The position numbers were made by a program, and so were the translations under genes. From NCBI RefSeq assembly GCF_049675895.1, contig NZ_CP183834.1, positions 2,852,001-2,916,000 of the forward strand: a DNA stretch of 64,000 bases. The letters are read 5' to 3'. This DNA comes from Ampullimonas aquatilis (lineage in GTDB: Bacteria > Pseudomonadota > Gammaproteobacteria > Burkholderiales > Burkholderiaceae_D). Position 1 is the stretch's first letter. The number at the start of each line of letters is the position of its first letter. Below the pieces are notes generated by a model that worked only from the letters and a program-made list of their open reading frames with translations, did not search any database and was not told where the DNA came from. Of the stretch, positions 42,471 through 50,973 are shown in pieces.

Positions 42471-43139
42471 CTACTCGACAAGACCAATATGCTTCAGCAC
42501 TTGACTGACAAAATTTTTGCTGATTTTTTTACCTGCCATAACTTGCAATCGTTCACCACAATCACGTGTTGCCTGAGCAAGATCATCCTCTGAACCAGCC
42601 TTTAAAACCTTGGCCAAAAAGCCATTGGCATCTGGACCATACAGCGGCACTGCAATACTCAAAGCCTCACGCTTGGCCGCCTTGAGACGAGCAATCAGTG
42701 CCGCAATCTCTGTCTCAGAAATCTCGGCCTGAGTCATATTGGCATGTTGAGATTCTTCAGCCGCAGATGCCACCACTGGCGTAACAGCTGGCACTATGAT
42801 TGGCGCCACAGTTGACACCACCGTTGACGCGACAGTTTGCATATCTGTCTGCAATGGATGCAGTGGTGCCACAGGCACTGCAACAGGCTGCGTTTTGTCA
42901 TCGCCTGCTGCAGTGACTGTGGTACCACTGCCTGCGACCATCTCAATGAATCCGGCTTCCAGCAAGGTCGCCCAGACAACGGCAGGATCTTCATGCCCGG
43001 GCGCCCGCAAAGCCAATTCTGCTGCATCTGTGACACCATCAATCATAATCAGATGAAAACGATAACGCCGTTCCAATGTTCCTTTTGAACCCAGCGTAAT
43101 TTCCTGCTGACCTTTTTCAGTCTTACGATAGATTGTCAT
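42471..43139 (-). CDS. Uncharacterised protein with N-terminal winged-helix-like region
   Basis: A 222-residue cytosolic protein I cannot name. The first approximately 75 residues (KTEKGQQEITLGSKGTLERR, then FHLIMIDGVTDAAELA) resemble a small domain seen in several betaproteobacterial unknown proteins. A Val/Thr/Pro-rich linker (about 75-130) leads to a helical C-terminal domain (EIAALIARLKAAKREALSIA). It converges on the sensor gene at 40394 with a 64-base AT-rich gap. Function unknown. Confidence 0.65.
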   Translation of the reverse strand: MTIYRKTEKGQQEITLGSKGTLERRYRFHLIMIDGVTDAAELALRAPGHEDPAVVWATLLEAGFIEMVAGSGTTVTAAGDDKTQPVAVPVAPLHPLQTDMQTVASTVVSTVAPIIVPAVTPVVASAAEESQHANMTQAEISETEIAALIARLKAAKREALSIAVPLYGPDANGFLAKVLKAGSEDDLAQATRDCGERLQVMAGKKISKNFVSQVLKHIGLVE

Positions 43140-43491
43140 TGTCGCCTCTTTTCCTGTGCACTCAAGTATTGAACAGATACCACTTGGTGTGGTTGACGTT
43201 GGATGCTAAAACAGCCCATCACACAAAAACAGGAAATAAGTGACTAAAACACAGGACACTTTGCTGCCAATTATCTATGCCGACATAGTTTTACATTAAA
43301 AACATGAAAAAGACCGGAAACCCGCATGAATACTTATTATCAAGCCAACCGCTGTTACTGAATGCGTAACACCGGCGCTGTCAATTCAGGTTCAGATACT
43401 GGCCTATCGGTACCAATGCAATCAGTATCACTGATAACACCAGCTTTAAAATTTAAATATCAAGTAGCATTATTTTTTTATTTAAGCCAAC
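43140..43491. other. Gene-free spacer upstream of the 222-residue protein gene
   Basis: About 350 bases with no supported gene. It should hold the promoter of the minus-strand gene at 42471. No repeat of the intergenic family fits here; a CAGTATCAC match at about 43434 lacks the required spacing. Confidence 0.5.
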
Positions 43492-43526
43492 AAAAAAGGC
43501 AGCCAGATTGCTCTGACTGCCTTTTC
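43492..43526 (-). terminator. Rho-independent terminator of cysN
   Basis: On the minus strand AAAAGGCAG and CTGCCTTTT form the outer stem, with CAGA/TCTG continuing it and a T run after. It lies 18 bases beyond the cysN stop. Confidence 0.8.
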
Positions 43527-43543
43527 AACATCACACTAAACAA

Positions 43544-44839
43544 TCAGGACTGCAAGATCATGCCTGCCGCCACTGTCTGATGGCTGACTTCATCAATCAA
43601 CACAAAAGCGCCGGTCGCATGATTGACTGCATAAGGCTCGCAAACAATTGGCTTTTGCGCTAGTACACTCACAATCGCAATATCGTTCATCTTCACATCG
43701 GTACGGCTGGACTGCTCTTGCGCAGTATTGTGCAAAGCCAGGGTATGAATATCAAGCACATCCGTCACCGATTGCACCTTGGCCGGAATGATCGCGGTGC
43801 CTGTCTTGAGCAGATACTTGCGACCGATGGTCAAGGCATCTTCATCAAACCAGCACAGATCGGCAATGAATTTATTGGAGACGGTCACTTCACCTTTAGC
43901 CAAGACATCTCCCCGGGAAACATCCACATCCTCGCCCAGACGAATCGTCACGCTCTGGCCAGCATGAGCCACATCAAGGTTGCCATTGGGCCCAAGGATT
44001 TCAGCCACAGTGGCACTGATCCTGGCGGGCTGCACGGTAATCGTGTCACCCACTGCCACACTGCCTGACTCAACACGGCCCATATAGCCACGAAAATCAT
44101 CCGCGGATGAACCATCCTGACGCGCCACAATCTGTACCGGAAAACGGAATGGCGCCGCTTCTTGCTGAGTCGACACTGACAAACCTTCCAGCAGGGTCAG
44201 CAATGGTTCACCACCGTACCAGGACATGGACTCGGTCGCTTCCACCACATTGTCACCATTGAGTGCCGAGACCGGAATGTAATGCACATTCTGCAAACCC
44301 AGTTCCGTTGCCAGACGCGCATAGGCGGTTTGAATCATATTGAAATGGGCTTCAGAAAAATCCACCAGGTCCATCTTGTTGACGGCCACAATGATATTGG
44401 CAATCCCCAGGAGTTTGGCGATCACACTATGGCGCTTGGTCTGTGCCAGCAGTTCACCACCGACGACCCGTGTGGCATCAATCAAAATGATGGCGGCATC
44501 GGCCGTCGAAGCGCCAGTGACCATATTGCGTGTGTATTGCTCGTGACCGGGAGCATCGGCAATGATGAACTTGCGTTTGGGTGTAGAGAAATAACGGTAG
44601 GCAATATCAATCGTGATACCCTGCTCGCGCTCGGCTTCCAGGCCATCGGTCAGCAAAGCCAGGTCAATGGCGTCACCGGCGGTACGCTTGAAACGACTTT
44701 TTGAAATCGCGCTCAACTGGTCGGCAAAAATGCCTTTGCTGTCATAAAGCAGGCGGCCAATCAATGTGCTCTTGCCATCGTCCACACTACCGGCAGTAAT
44801 GAAACGCAAAATACCCTGATTTTCTGGTGTTGCAGTCAT
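43544..44839 (-). CDS. cysN: Sulfate adenylyltransferase subunit 1 (GTPase)
   Basis: A 431-residue GTPase subunit of ATP sulfurylase. G motifs: GSVDDGKST (17-25), DAPGHEQYTRNM, NKMDLVDF. It drives APS synthesis by CysD through GTP hydrolysis. There is no fused CysC (APS kinase) domain, in keeping with direct use of APS by the CysH encoded upstream. Unlike the usual overlapping cysDN pair, it is separated from cysD by about 220 bases that hold an inverted-repeat element. A terminator follows. Confidence 0.95.
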   Translation of the reverse strand: MTATPENQGILRFITAGSVDDGKSTLIGRLLYDSKGIFADQLSAISKSRFKRTAGDAIDLALLTDGLEAEREQGITIDIAYRYFSTPKRKFIIADAPGHEQYTRNMVTGASTADAAIILIDATRVVGGELLAQTKRHSVIAKLLGIANIIVAVNKMDLVDFSEAHFNMIQTAYARLATELGLQNVHYIPVSALNGDNVVEATESMSWYGGEPLLTLLEGLSVSTQQEAAPFRFPVQIVARQDGSSADDFRGYMGRVESGSVAVGDTITVQPARISATVAEILGPNGNLDVAHAGQSVTIRLGEDVDVSRGDVLAKGEVTVSNKFIADLCWFDEDALTIGRKYLLKTGTAIIPAKVQSVTDVLDIHTLALHNTAQEQSSRTDVKMNDIAIVSVLAQKPIVCEPYAVNHATGAFVLIDEVSHQTVAAGMILQS

Positions 44840-44872
44840 GGTTAAAAACCTTGATGAAAAAAATTAAATTCG

Positions 44873-45043
44873 TTTACCACTAAGCCACAAAGAACACCAA
44901 GGGAAAACGGTACCTTTGTGCAGATTAGATTGACGGCATATCACCAGCATGTTTCTTGTCATGAGTATGCTAGACATCCATTTATTGGAAACATGAGCAA
45001 TACACTCGATTTTTCTTTGTGTGCTTTGTGCCTTTGTGGTGAA
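44873..45043. mobile_element. MITE-like inverted-repeat element between cysD and cysN
   Basis: The left arm (44873-44907) begins TTTACCACTAAGCCACAAAG. The right arm (45010-45043) is its inverted counterpart, reading TTCACCACAAAGGCACAAAG on the minus strand. About 27 of 35 positions match by eye. The roughly 100 bases between hold no gene. The arm type (ACCACNAAGNCACAAAG) recurs as an interspersed repeat in many bacteria; here it splits an operon whose genes normally overlap. Confidence 0.7.
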
Positions 45044-45059
45044 AGCTTTTTTACTGCTT

Positions 45060-45992
45060 TTAAAAGTACCCTTCCTTCTTGCGCTTTTCCATCGATGCTT
45101 CCGAAGTCTGGTCATCCATCCGTGTTGCACCGCGCTCGGTAATATCGGTGATGGCAGTTTCGGCAATGATCTCGGCCACATTACCCGCGGTACTTGATAC
45201 CGGGCAGGTGCAGCTGATATCACCGACGGTGCGAAAACGCACTGACAGGGTTTCGATCTGCTCACCGTCATTGGGTGGCGTCAGCGGTGTCACCGGCACA
45301 AACAAACCATTGCGACGAATCACTTCGCGTTGATGGGCGTAATAGATGGGCGGCAGTTCGAGGTTTTCACGGGCGATGTATTGCCAGATATCCAGCTCGG
45401 TCCAGTTGGAAATGGGGAACACACGCAGGTTTTCACCCTTGTGCAATACGGTGTTGTACAGGCTCCAAAGCTCTGGACGCTGTGCCTTGGGATTCCACTG
45501 ACCAAACTCATCGCGGAAAGAAAAGATGCGCTCTTTGGCGCGGGCTTTTTCCTCGTCGCGACGCGCACCACCCATCAAGGCATCAAAACCATGCGCTTCA
45601 ATGGTTTCAAGCAAGGTAACGGATTGCGCTGCATTGCGTGAATCGGTTTCCTTGCGCAAACGCACTGTGCCACGCTTGATGGAATCTTCCAGATGGCCAA
45701 TCACCAGCTCCACGCCCAATTCGGCAACACGCTTGTCGCGAAAGGTAATGACTTCAGGGAAGTTGTGGCCAGTATCAATATGCACCAGCGGAAAGGGCAA
45801 CTTGACGGGCCGATTGCCCAGCTTGAATGCCTTGATGGCCAGATGCAACAGCACGACCGAATCCTTGCCGCCAGAAAACAGCAGCGCCGGCTTGGTCGTG
45901 GCCGCCGCCACTTCACGAATAATGTAAATGGACTCGGCTTCCAGCCAATCCAGATGCGACTGACTCACGCCAGCCAAAGTTGTGTTGCTCAT
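45060..45992 (-). CDS. cysD: Sulfate adenylyltransferase subunit 2
   Basis: A 310-residue catalytic subunit of ATP sulfurylase with the PP-loop SGGKDS (40-45), followed by HIDTGHNFPEVI and MGGARRDEEKARAKER, all typical of CysD. It joins ATP and sulfate to form APS. I chose the ATG at 45992 (MSNTTLAGVSQSHLDWLE), which fits the family; an upstream in-frame start would add 13 residues. Intergenic repeat copy E lies 34 bases upstream. Confidence 0.95.
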   Translation of the reverse strand: MSNTTLAGVSQSHLDWLEAESIYIIREVAAATTKPALLFSGGKDSVVLLHLAIKAFKLGNRPVKLPFPLVHIDTGHNFPEVITFRDKRVAELGVELVIGHLEDSIKRGTVRLRKETDSRNAAQSVTLLETIEAHGFDALMGGARRDEEKARAKERIFSFRDEFGQWNPKAQRPELWSLYNTVLHKGENLRVFPISNWTELDIWQYIARENLELPPIYYAHQREVIRRNGLFVPVTPLTPPNDGEQIETLSVRFRTVGDISCTCPVSSTAGNVAEIIAETAITDITERGATRMDDQTSEASMEKRKKEGYF

Positions 45993-46025
45993 CACTTGGT
46001 TACCTGATAGTTTCTTGATAATTAG

Positions 46026-46108
46026 ATACAACCCAGGGGTATTTTAAAACACCCAATATTTACGCACTTAACAAGGTCAATAAAAAATATACACTTAGCC
46101 AGTATCAC
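46026..46108 (-). repeat. Interspersed intergenic repeat, copy E (upstream of cysD)
   Basis: On the minus strand GTGTAT begins at 46094, AGTGCG at 46068 and the unit ends TTGTAT at 46026: the same spacing as in the other copies. GTGATACTGG (46108-46099) precedes it at the same offset as in copy A. It occupies the probable promoter region of cysD. Confidence 0.7.
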
Positions 46109-46283
46109 TCTTTTAAGATCTTTTGGCGGCCTTTGACAGCACTTGACGACCTGCATTCGCCCTGCATTTTAACGCGCTCGAACTGGTCAAACGTCCAGCC
46201 ACTGATTTGATGTGGCGCCGCCGCATTAAAAAATCAAACAGAAGCAAATACCCCATTCAGCCGTACGAACACCAAGCAGCTGA

Positions 46284-47003
46284 TTACTGGGCCGACCCTG
46301 GCAAACTCGAAATATGCAGCCCGCACTCCTTGCTATCGGCCTGTTCCCACCACCAGCGCCCGGCACGCTCATCTTCGCCCGGTTTGATGGCACGGGTGCA
46401 AGGCTCGCAGCCAATACTGGGATAACCACGCGCATGCAGCGGGTTGGTTGGCACCTCATAAGCCTTGAGATAGGCCCAGACTTCGTCGGTGCTCCAGTCA
46501 AACAGTGGATTGAACTTGGCAATACCACGATCGGCATCAGCCTCGCGCTCCTGCAAATTGGCACGGGTTATCGACTGTGCACGCCGCTGACCGGTCAGCC
46601 AGGCATCGGCGGTGGAAAGCGCACGATTCAAAGGCTCCACCTTGCGGATATGGCAGCATTCCTTGCGCAGATCGACGCTTTCATAAAATGCATTCAAGCC
46701 ATGCTGCTTGACATAAAGCTCAATGGTCTGTGGCTGGGGCTTGAATTCTTCAACCGTATAACCATACTGCTCGGCAATCTTGCCAATCATATCCACAGTT
46801 TCCTGATGCAGCCGACCAGTATTGAGTGTGAAAATCGCAATCGGCAACTTGGCGCGCAAAATCGCATCGGTCAGCACCATGTCTTCAGCGGCCAGACTGG
46901 TAGCAAACTTGACTGCCTTGAATTCAGCAGTGATGGCAGTCAAACGTGCCTGCAAAGTACTGCTGAGTGCCGCAGTATCAATGGCTGGGTGGGTTTGAGT
47001 CAT
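46284..47003 (-). CDS. cysH: Phosphoadenylyl/adenylyl-sulfate reductase, APS type
   Basis: A 239-residue reductase. Besides the catalytic Cys227 in KECGLH it has the Cys116-Cys117 pair (KECCHIRKVEP) and Cys199/Cys202 (GCEPCTR), the four ligands of a [4Fe-4S] cluster that marks enzymes reducing APS directly. The absence of an APS kinase domain in cysN agrees with this. It makes sulfite using thioredoxin. Start at ATG 47003; a longer in-frame start would add 32 atypical residues. It is the third gene of the cysI-DUF934-cysH run. Confidence 0.94.
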   Translation of the reverse strand: MTQTHPAIDTAALSSTLQARLTAITAEFKAVKFATSLAAEDMVLTDAILRAKLPIAIFTLNTGRLHQETVDMIGKIAEQYGYTVEEFKPQPQTIELYVKQHGLNAFYESVDLRKECCHIRKVEPLNRALSTADAWLTGQRRAQSITRANLQEREADADRGIAKFNPLFDWSTDEVWAYLKAYEVPTNPLHARGYPSIGCEPCTRAIKPGEDERAGRWWWEQADSKECGLHISSLPGSAQ

Positions 47004-47025
47004 GACGTTCCTCAAAGGTAAAAAA

Positions 47026-47562
47026 TCAGATGGCAGCAGGAAAACGTTTGCGAAACAGCGGCACCGGATCATCATACGCACCCTGGTACTTGACACCAAA
47101 GGTATTTAACGCCGTGGCTGCAGCATTGATATCCTGATCAGCACGCATCACAAAGCTATTAAATCCACAGCGCTGCATATAGAAAATCTCGTCATGCAAA
47201 ACGTCACCAATGGCACGCAACTCACCCTTATAGCCATAACGCTCACGCAGCAAACGCGCTGCACTATAACCACGACCATCTTTTGAAGCCGGGAAATCAA
47301 CCGCAATCAGCGCCAGCTTGGTCAGTTCCTCAGCCAGTTCAGCCGGATCTTCTTCCGGTGCCAGCCACACACCAATCGGCCAGTGATGCTCGGACACGCG
47401 TGCCTGCAGCAAGTCTTCCTGCGCAAACCACACGGCCAGCGGCACAATCAGAGCACCTTCAGGCAGATGAATGGAAGCAGCCGTCTCACCTTCCTTAAGC
47501 CGAATCAGCTGATAAGTATCCTGTGCCAGCTGCTGGTTTTTAATCAATTGCGTATCAGGCAT
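47026..47562 (-). CDS. DUF934 protein of the cys operon
   Basis: A 178-residue DUF934 protein (LIVPLAVWFAQEDLL, IGVWLAPEEDPAELA, IAVDFPASKDGRGYS, IGDVLHDEIFYMQRCGF). The family is regularly encoded with cysI and cysH in proteobacteria and is sometimes called an oxidoreductase, but no activity has been established that I know of. It overlaps the cysI stop by eight bases. Start at ATG 47562. Confidence 0.9.
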   Translation of the reverse strand: MPDTQLIKNQQLAQDTYQLIRLKEGETAASIHLPEGALIVPLAVWFAQEDLLQARVSEHHWPIGVWLAPEEDPAELAEELTKLALIAVDFPASKDGRGYSAARLLRERYGYKGELRAIGDVLHDEIFYMQRCGFNSFVMRADQDINAAATALNTFGVKYQGAYDDPVPLFRKRFPAAI

Positions 47563-49204
47563 ACACAGCCTCCTTGAATGGGGCGATACCCAGGCGATCC
47601 ACGGTATCAATAAACAGTTCTTCGGCCGTGCGGCGGCTCAGATAAGTCTGAATGATTTTTTCAATCACATCGGGCATTTGCTCGGCCGAAAAAGACGGGC
47701 CAATCACCTTACCGATTGATATGCCTTTACCCTGCCGACCACCCAGCGTGACCTGATACCACTCGGAACCATCCTTATCCACACCCAAAATACCAATATG
47801 GCCAATATGATGATGACCGCAAGAATTGATGCAACCCGAAATATTCAACTCGATATCGCCGATATCGTGCTGGTAATCCAGATTGTCAAAACGCTCCTGA
47901 ATCGCATTGGCAATTGGAATTGACTTGGCATTGGCCAAGGAACAGAAATCACCACCAGGGCAGGCGATGATGTCGGTAATCAAACCAATATTGGGTGTTG
48001 CCAAACCTTGTACCCTGGCTTTTTCCCAGAGTGCCAGCAGATCATCCTGCTTCACATCGGCCAAGATCAGGTTTTGCTCGTGCGACACGCGCAACTCACC
48101 AAAACTGAATTCATCTGCCCAATCCGCCACCGCATCCATTTGTTCGGATGTGGCATCGCCCGGCGCAATACCGGTTGGCTTGAGGGACAGCGTCACGCTC
48201 GCATAACCGGATACCTTGTGTGCAGAAACACTCCGTTTGACCCAGTTGGCAAAAGCTAAATTAGCCGATTTGGCGGCTGCCAGTGCAGCACTGGCTGCTG
48301 GCAGCGTTTCATATGCTGGTGGCGCAAAAAACGCCGAGACCCGATCTACTTCTTCTTGAATCAACCTGGATGGGCCATCCTTGATGAACTCAAACTCTTC
48401 ATCAACCTGCTTGGCAAATGCTTCACCACCCAGCGCCTTGACCAGAATCTTGATACGCGCCTTGTACATATTGTCACGACGGCCATAACGGTTATAGACG
48501 CGCAGCACCGCCTCGCAATAGGTCAGCATATCTTGCCAGGGCAAGTCTTCGCGAATCATGGTGCCAATAATCGGGGTACGCCCCAATCCGCCACCAGCCA
48601 AAACCCGCAGACGCACTTCGCCTTGCGGATTTTTATAGAAATGCAGGCCAATATCATGCATACCCACCGCGGCACGATCTTCGCGCGCAGACGACACCGC
48701 AATCTTGAATTTACGCGGCAGACGGGCAAACTCGGGATGGAAAGTCGACCACTGACGCAAGATTTCCGCATAAGGACGGCTGTCAAACAGCTCATCAGGT
48801 GCCACACCGGCAAACTGATCAGCCGTGATATTGCGAATACAGTTACCCGAGGTTTGAATCGCGTGCATTTCGACGCTGGCCAAGTCAGCCAAAATATCAG
48901 GCACCGACTCCAGGCTTGGCCAGTTGTACTGAATATTCTGCCGGGTCGAGAAATGGGCGTAATTACGATCGTATTTGTGGGCAATATGCGCCAGCATGCG
49001 CAACTGCGTCGCCGACAGCAAGCCATAAGGAATCGCCACCCGCAGCATTGGCGCATGGCGTTGAATATAAAGACCATTTTGCAGACGCAAGGGACGAAAA
49101 TCGTCTTCGCTCAATTTGCCAGCCAGATACCGCTCAGTCTGGTCCCGGTATTGCGCAACCCGCTCCAGCACGATCTGGCGGTCATAATCATCGTAATGAT
49201 ACAC
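47555..49204 (-). CDS. cysI: Sulfite reductase, siroheme/[4Fe-4S] hemoprotein
   Basis: A 549-residue nitrite/sulfite reductase-family enzyme that reduces sulfite to sulfide. Cluster and siroheme-bridging cysteines lie in CPGGDFC (about 413-419) and CINSCGHHHIG (about 456-466). The N-terminal ferredoxin-like half has YAHFSTRQNIQYNW, whose Arg residues bind substrate. No flavoprotein CysJ gene is nearby, so electrons may come from ferredoxin or another donor. It starts with GTG at 49204 and diverges from cysB. Confidence 0.92.
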   Translation of the reverse strand: MYHYDDYDRQIVLERVAQYRDQTERYLAGKLSEDDFRPLRLQNGLYIQRHAPMLRVAIPYGLLSATQLRMLAHIAHKYDRNYAHFSTRQNIQYNWPSLESVPDILADLASVEMHAIQTSGNCIRNITADQFAGVAPDELFDSRPYAEILRQWSTFHPEFARLPRKFKIAVSSAREDRAAVGMHDIGLHFYKNPQGEVRLRVLAGGGLGRTPIIGTMIREDLPWQDMLTYCEAVLRVYNRYGRRDNMYKARIKILVKALGGEAFAKQVDEEFEFIKDGPSRLIQEEVDRVSAFFAPPAYETLPAASAALAAAKSANLAFANWVKRSVSAHKVSGYASVTLSLKPTGIAPGDATSEQMDAVADWADEFSFGELRVSHEQNLILADVKQDDLLALWEKARVQGLATPNIGLITDIIACPGGDFCSLANAKSIPIANAIQERFDNLDYQHDIGDIELNISGCINSCGHHHIGHIGILGVDKDGSEWYQVTLGGRQGKGISIGKVIGPSFSAEQMPDVIEKIIQTYLSRRTAEELFIDTVDRLGIAPFKEAVYA

Positions 49205-49318
49205 AGCTCAACCTTAATAATAAAATAAAGAAGTAACTCTATAGAGCCTGCAATTTTAACGTTTTTTCCTTATACTCTAAACGAATAAATAACAATTTGG
49301 GTATACGTTGGGGGTTAT

Positions 49319-50260
49319 ATGAATCTTCACCAGTTTCGCTTTGTCCGCGAGGCCGTCCGGCAAAACTTCAATCTCACTGAGGCTGCCAAGGCACTGTTTA
49401 CCTCGCAACCAGGGGTTTCAAAAGCCATTATCGAGTTGGAAGAAGAACTCGGTGTGGAAATTTTTACCCGTCACGGCAAGCGCATCAAACATCTGACCGA
49501 GCCTGGTCGCGTCATTTTGCGCTCAGTCGAACGCATTTTGCAGGAAGTGGAAAGCCTCAAACGTGTCGGTAAAGAATACGCCGCCCAAGATCAGGGCACC
49601 TTTATCATTGCCACGACCCATACTCATGCACGTTATGCACTACCCAAGGTCGTCGCTGAATTTACCCGACGCTATCCCAAGGTCAAACTGACCCTATTAC
49701 AGGGTAGTCCTACCCAGATCGCCGAAATGGTTCTGCATGATCAGGCAGATATTGCCATTGCCACTGAAACCATTGCCAATAGCAAAGACCTCATCACCTT
49801 GCCCTGCTATCAATGGCAACATGTGCTGGTCGCACCTAAACAGCACCCCATTCTTAACGTCAAAAACATGACGCTGGAAGAACTGAGCAAATACCCGTTG
49901 ATCACCTATGACAGCGCCTTTGCCGGACGCTCACGAATTGACGAAGCATTTACCTTGCGCCAGATTACGCCCGATATTGTTCTGGAAGCCATTGATGCCG
50001 ACGTGATTAAAACCTATGTGGAAGTTGGCATGGGCTTGGGAATCGTGGCGGGCGTGGCGTTTGACGAAGCCCGCGACACCAATTTACGCTCGGTTCCACT
50101 GGGACATCTTTTTGGATCAAATGTGTCACGCATCGCCCTCAAACAAGGCGGTTACCTGCGCAGTTTTGTCTACACCTTTATCGAACTGCTAACCCCCAAC
50201 CTGACCCGCAAACTGGTTGAACAAGCGCTCAATAATGAGGGCGAAATTTATGAATTATGA
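49319..50260 (+). CDS. cysB: LysR-type regulator of sulfur assimilation
   Basis: A 313-residue LysR regulator. The N-terminal helix-turn-helix (MNLHQFRFVREAVRQNFNL, then LFTSQPGVSKAIIELEEELG) and the effector domain with TTHTHARYALPKVV match CysB, which binds N-acetylserine through that threonine-rich loop. It diverges from cysI over 114 bases and should activate the cys genes. Its last approximately 45 codons have a decayed second copy at 51699-51839, suggesting that the 3' end was a target of an insertion. Confidence 0.94.
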   Translation: MNLHQFRFVREAVRQNFNLTEAAKALFTSQPGVSKAIIELEEELGVEIFTRHGKRIKHLTEPGRVILRSVERILQEVESLKRVGKEYAAQDQGTFIIATTHTHARYALPKVVAEFTRRYPKVKLTLLQGSPTQIAEMVLHDQADIAIATETIANSKDLITLPCYQWQHVLVAPKQHPILNVKNMTLEELSKYPLITYDSAFAGRSRIDEAFTLRQITPDIVLEAIDADVIKTYVEVGMGLGIVAGVAFDEARDTNLRSVPLGHLFGSNVSRIALKQGGYLRSFVYTFIELLTPNLTRKLVEQALNNEGEIYEL

Positions 50261-50334
50261 GGACTTGCAAGACCATTGAGAGTCACTGAGCCAATCACAC
50301 AGCAGTGGAGCAAAAAGGTCACTTGACAACCTTT

Positions 50335-50733
50335 CCATAAAAGCCGGGCAGATTGTCCTTGCGCAGTCAGCAGCATCACCGCCCTCCTGTCAAAGGAAAC
50401 GGAGATTTCCGCACCTAACCAGCTCCCTTCATAGGCAATAACGCCATCTGCAAACTCTCCCTGCCTCAAGAACCGCCAATCCAGCCTCGACAGCAGGTCT
50501 GTTCATTTCTACGTTTGCAGCGGCAAGCAAGGTATGAATTGCAGCAGCAATATCGGAAAGCAAGAAACCATAAACCCGGCGCAGTACCCACACAAATTCA
50601 CACAAACACGGTAGTGCAACAGCAATCAACTCGGCATCGGTCAATATCCCCGCAGCAATAATTCCCTGTTCAGGATCGTTCCGCACAACAGCACAAACCA
50701 GCACATTCGTGTCAGCAAATGACGGCTTTACTG
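50335..50733 (-). pseudogene. VapC-like PIN-domain toxin, frameshifted
   Basis: The upstream part reads SFADTNVLVCAVVRNDPEQG, LCEFVWVLRRVYGF and NRPAVEAGLAVLEAG. The continuation, EFADGVIAYEGSWLGAEI and SFDRRAVMLLTAQGQSARLL, is in another frame. Together they give a complete PIN domain broken by a small indel near 50458. The expected start codon is GTA, and no VapB antitoxin precedes it. PIN toxins are RNases; this copy is inactive unless the frameshift is a sequencing error. Confidence 0.75.
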
Positions 50734-50816
50734 TTACCTTCCCTGATATTCCAGGAGCCATCACATTTGCGACCACCCCTGAAGAACCTGTTGCAATGGC
50801 TCATGACGCCCTCCTG
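50721..50816 (+). pseudogene. HicB-like antitoxin fragment
   Basis: A 32-codon stretch reading DGFTVTFPDIPGAITFATT, followed by PEEPVAMAHDALL, matches the N-terminal HicB fold. It lacks both its start and its C-terminal half. Its right end abuts the truncated vapC at 50818, and its left end overlaps the start of the other vapC, so both look like recombination joints. Confidence 0.65.
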
Positions 50817-50817
50817 G

Positions 50818-50973
50818 TTACCGCATCTCAAACAGCGTCACACTGGAAATACAGAGAAGCGATCCGGCGTCAATTTCATCAGCCAGACGAATGGCGATGG
50901 CTCTTTGTTTGATGTCACCCATCTTGGCGATATCGGACACGGCATTGGTATCCAGCAAATAAGACTGCGTCAC
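50818..50973 (-). pseudogene. Truncated VapC toxin (N-terminal 51 residues)
   Basis: It starts at GTG 50973 overlapping the antitoxin stop (GTGA) and reads TQSYLLDTNAVSDIAKMGD, then LLCISSVTLFEMR before a stop. PIN toxins are normally about 130 residues, so roughly the last 60% is lost at the joint with the HicB fragment. The first acidic residue of the active site (DTN) is kept, but the others are missing. Confidence 0.7.

Noticed and set aside
43400..43440. CAGTATCAC match to the flank of repeat copies A and E
   Set aside because: The following landmarks are absent, so the short match is probably chance.
46314..47021. 235-codon open frame antisense to cysH
   Set aside because: The cysteine motifs and length of cysH fix the minus-strand gene; the plus frame shows no family features.
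48356..49228. 290-codon open frame antisense to cysI
   Set aside because: It lies fully opposite conserved cysI motifs and has no recognisable domain.
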